64,000 nucleotides of DNA from Lagopus muta. Taxonomy: Eukaryota; Chordata; Aves; Galliformes; Phasianidae. Shown piece by piece: positions 52,216 to 64,000 of the stretch. How positions within the stretch are numbered: position 1 is the first letter of the stretch; each line of letters opens with the position of its first letter. The stretch spans positions 16,907,077 through 16,971,076 of the forward strand of contig NC_064438.1 of NCBI RefSeq assembly GCF_023343835.1, in the 5' to 3' direction. The notes below the pieces were generated by a model that was not told where the DNA came from, searched no databases, and saw only the letters and a list, made by a program, of their open reading frames with translations. A program made the translations under genes and the position numbers.

Positions 52216-52222
52216 CGTCCGA

Positions 52223-52228
52223 TATATA
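52223..52228 (+). promoter_or_regulatory. TATA-like box of secretoglobin gene C
   Basis: TATATA (in GATATATAGC) lies 91 bp before the start codon of gene C, similar to the TATA positions of genes A and B. Confidence 0.55.
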
Positions 52229-52313
52229 GCAGTGCTCTGTCTGCATGGCTCTACAGTGAGTCCAGTTGTCTTTCAGCTTAATTGTCAGCATACAGCAGGA
52301 GAACATCTCCAGG

Positions 52314-53643
52314 ATGAAACTGGCACTGCTGATAGTGCTGGCCATACTGGCAGTGTTCTGCCATCCTGGTAAGTACCACTGGCTTTAATCAACCTCTAAA
52401 CGATCTGTACAGCTCTTCACAATGTGAAAACATAATTTACAGTCAAAGGATCATTCTTCCTAATGAAAACATAATTTACAGTCAAAGGATCACTCCTCCT
52501 AATTGTTTCTTATTTGCTCTTCAGCTGTTCTTATCGTGCACCTCTATTTTCCATCAGGACTGAGGACTTCTGAGCAAACAAGGCAGAGATGGCACTGCCG
52601 GGGGGTCAGGGATGCTGGGCTTCCCACAGAATACAGCACTATGACACACCATGTCCAACTGTTCCCATTACACTGCCTGCACGGTGAAGAGTTCAGAGGC
52701 TGGAAGCACTTCAGCAGCAAAATACACCATATGAACATATGCATGTGCATATTTTATTTTTGTGTTCAAGAATAGTTTGTTTCAATGAGATGGGTTAATT
52801 TTCATGTTCTCCAGCTTGGCTCGTTTATACTTCTATTTCAGCTGCAGCTTCACCCTGTGAACTCCTCCAGAAAATAGCAGAAAGGTTTCTCTTTGGATCT
52901 GTCGATGAATATATGGATGCAGTATCGCCATTCATCACAACACCTGCTATGAATGCGATGGAAAGCAGTTTGAAGAAGTGTGTGCAGGCTTCTGTCACAG
53001 ACAAACAGGCTCTTGCGCTACTGCTGGTGAGTTCCCCCTCCCCACTTGCAAAATATTACATGAGATTCAAAATGCAAGAATGTTAAGTGAAGGAAGTTTG
53101 TGCTACTTCTAAATCTGACCCCTTTAAGCTTGGTTTGAGAAGGAAATGATGGTGTCATGCACACTCCAGAGGAAAAGTGTATGTGCTGCATAACGAACAA
53201 GCATAACGAACTTTAAATGCCTTGTCTGGTCTTGGCCAAATCTGAGACTGCAAAGCGGAGGTCTCAACAGATGCTCTGTTTCTAGGCGTTTCAGAGGAAA
53301 TAAACCTTGCAAAGGCTAATGAAAATCTTCAGGGCAGATTCAGAGATTATCCGATACCTGAGGACCCAAGTCAGGACTTCACTGTGAGGAACTGGTTCTG
53401 GCTCCCAAGCTTTGGGTCTTTCCCAAAATGGCTATGAGCACCCAGACCCCCATGTTGCCCTTTCTTTGGCTAGTGGCAATTTGCTGTGCTTTCCCAGGAA
53501 ATCCGAATGCTCACCACCAGGACAGTTCAGCCCACTTCAGCTTCAGTGGACGTTTAAAAGGACACTTCACATTACCAGTCTTTTCCTAAACACTGTCTGG
53601 CTTCTTTTTTTCATTTTAGACTCGGATATTTGGCAACTGCTGA
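52314..53643 (+). CDS. Secretoglobin (uteroglobin family) gene C
   Basis: Three exons: 52314-52368, 52842-53026, 53620-53643, giving 87 aa. Exon 1 is again 55 nt and encodes a signal peptide (MKLALLIVLAILAVFCHP). The mature chain has the three-Cys pattern: N-terminal (SPCELLQKIA), middle (SSLKKCVQA), and a C-terminal NC that ends the protein, reminiscent of the Cys-terminated uteroglobin chains. Helix-rich segments (GSVDEYMDAVSPF) match the family fold. Expected to be a secreted disulfide-linked dimer subunit that binds small hydrophobic ligands; ligand and tissue are unknown. The 3' UTR contains a CR1 fragment and its poly(A) signal is only about 270 bp from the TPCN2 start codon. Confidence 0.88.
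52426..52503 (+). repeat. Two-copy 39-bp tandem duplication
   Basis: The unit 'gaaaacataatttacagtcaaaggatca...' occurs twice head to tail (52426-52464 and 52465-52503) with only a few differences. It lies in intron 1 of secretoglobin gene C. Confidence 0.85.
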
Positions 53644-53705
53644 AGACGACACGAATCTGCTATCGTCGAGAAGCCAGCGAGAAACCAAAGCTCGCAGAAT
53701 GAATG

Positions 53706-53800
53706 ATCGAATCATCGAATGGTCTGTGTTAAAAAGCACCTCCAAGATCATCCCGTTTCAGCCCCCTGCCACGGGCAGGGTCGCAAGATCCGCTGCTATC
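53706..53800 (-). repeat. CR1 fragment in the 3' UTR of secretoglobin gene C
   Basis: The plus strand reads 'gaatcatcgaatggtctgtgtt', 'cacctccaagatcatccc' and 'ccccctgccacgggcaggg', the reverse complement of a CR1 3' end. It sits between the stop codon (53641-53643) and poly(A) signal (53882) of gene C. Confidence 0.8.
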
Positions 53801-53881
53801 TGCCTGTCCCCTACTCCCTGAGTACTTTCTTCTCTCTCATCCCGCAGTCACTATAAGGAACCTCCTCTCAATTCACCTTTC

Positions 53882-53887
53882 AATAAA
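53882..53887 (+). terminator. Poly(A) signal of secretoglobin gene C
   Basis: AATAAA occurs about 240 bp after the stop codon and just before the GC-rich TPCN2 promoter. Confidence 0.7.
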
Positions 53888-53949
53888 CTCAATGCGATTC
53901 AGCCCTTCGTTCCTCCTTCAGCGTTTGCTTTCGGGAAACGATCTACCCA

Positions 53950-54159
53950 GACCCCCGTCGTTACAGGGGAGTTGGACCGGGTGACCTTTAAAGGCTGCGG
54001 CCATTCGCACAACAACTCCCTGCCCCGCGCCGCTCGTTCCCGCAGCTCAGGGGCGGTACCGGCCCGCGCTCGCGCTCCGCCTCTGCCCGGCGCAGTGCCG
54101 GTCACGTGGTGTCAGGGCGGCTGCCCCCCGGCCGGTCCGGCCAGCGGCGAGCCGCGCTG
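53950..54159 (+). promoter_or_regulatory. TPCN2 CpG-rich promoter with CLEAR-like E-box
   Basis: A GC- and CpG-rich stretch precedes the TPCN2 start. At 54101-54108 it contains GTCACGTG, matching the first eight bases of the CLEAR consensus (GTCACGTGAC) bound by TFEB/TFE3/MITF. The site is 52 bp before the ATG. No TATA box is seen. CLEAR sites typify lysosomal gene promoters, and TPC2 is lysosomal; TFEB regulation here is inference. Confidence 0.6.
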
Positions 54160-63798
<9,639 letters not shown>

Positions 63799-64000
63799 GT
63801 AAGAGCTGGATCTTCTTAATCCTTGGAGGCTGTCAAACTCTTGCTGGGACAGTTATGGAAACTGATTTATTTATTTATTTTTTTTAATCACAGCAATGAT
63901 TTAGGAGCAGTAGACTTCAGCTGTTTGTGTCCTGCTTTCCTTATGAGCGTGAGCTGAGTCCAGATCAGTGTCTGCTTATGTGCTGGTCTTTGCCTAGTAA

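Overview
The window looks like a bird chromosome segment, most likely galliform. Genes have many short exons and short introns. CR1 retroposon 3' ends occur on both strands. The gene content (INCENP, secretoglobins, TPCN2) corresponds to parts of human 11q12-q13. Nothing prokaryotic or organellar is seen. Species is inference; I could not run a search.

Layout: (1) 1-4.8 kb, no gene recognised. (2) 4.9-21.6 kb, minus strand: a complete 17-exon INCENP-like gene, 824 aa by my splicing, with every exon junction in frame. (3) 21.6-22.3 kb: a short GC-rich interval between two divergent start codons, carrying CCAAT boxes and a CHR-type element. (4) 22.3-38.7 kb, plus strand: a second 17-exon INCENP gene, 868 aa, probably the orthologue of the known avian INCENP. 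(5) 38.8-44.6 kb, no gene recognised. (6) 44.7-53.9 kb, plus strand: three tandem three-exon secretoglobin (uteroglobin-family) genes, each with a TATA box and poly(A) signal. (7) 54.16 kb to the right edge, plus strand: the first 12 coding exons of TPCN2, a lysosomal two-pore cation channel. It continues beyond the window.

The main novelty candidate is the head-to-head pair of intact INCENP genes. INCENP is the scaffold of the chromosomal passenger complex (with Aurora B, survivin and borealin). Both copies keep the N-terminal CEN region, the MPKTP Cdk1-type site and the C-terminal IN-box with its TSS motif. They differ in the middle: the minus-strand copy has a shorter, less charged helical region and a dead duplicated exon in an intron. 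A shared promoter could deliver two scaffold variants to mitosis or meiosis.

The secretoglobin cluster includes one member that has lost the cysteines used for inter-chain disulfides. The TPCN2 promoter carries a CLEAR-like E-box 52 bp before the start codon, which fits a lysosomal gene. Exon coordinates were derived by hand from reading frame, GT-AG sites and remembered family motifs, without transcript data.
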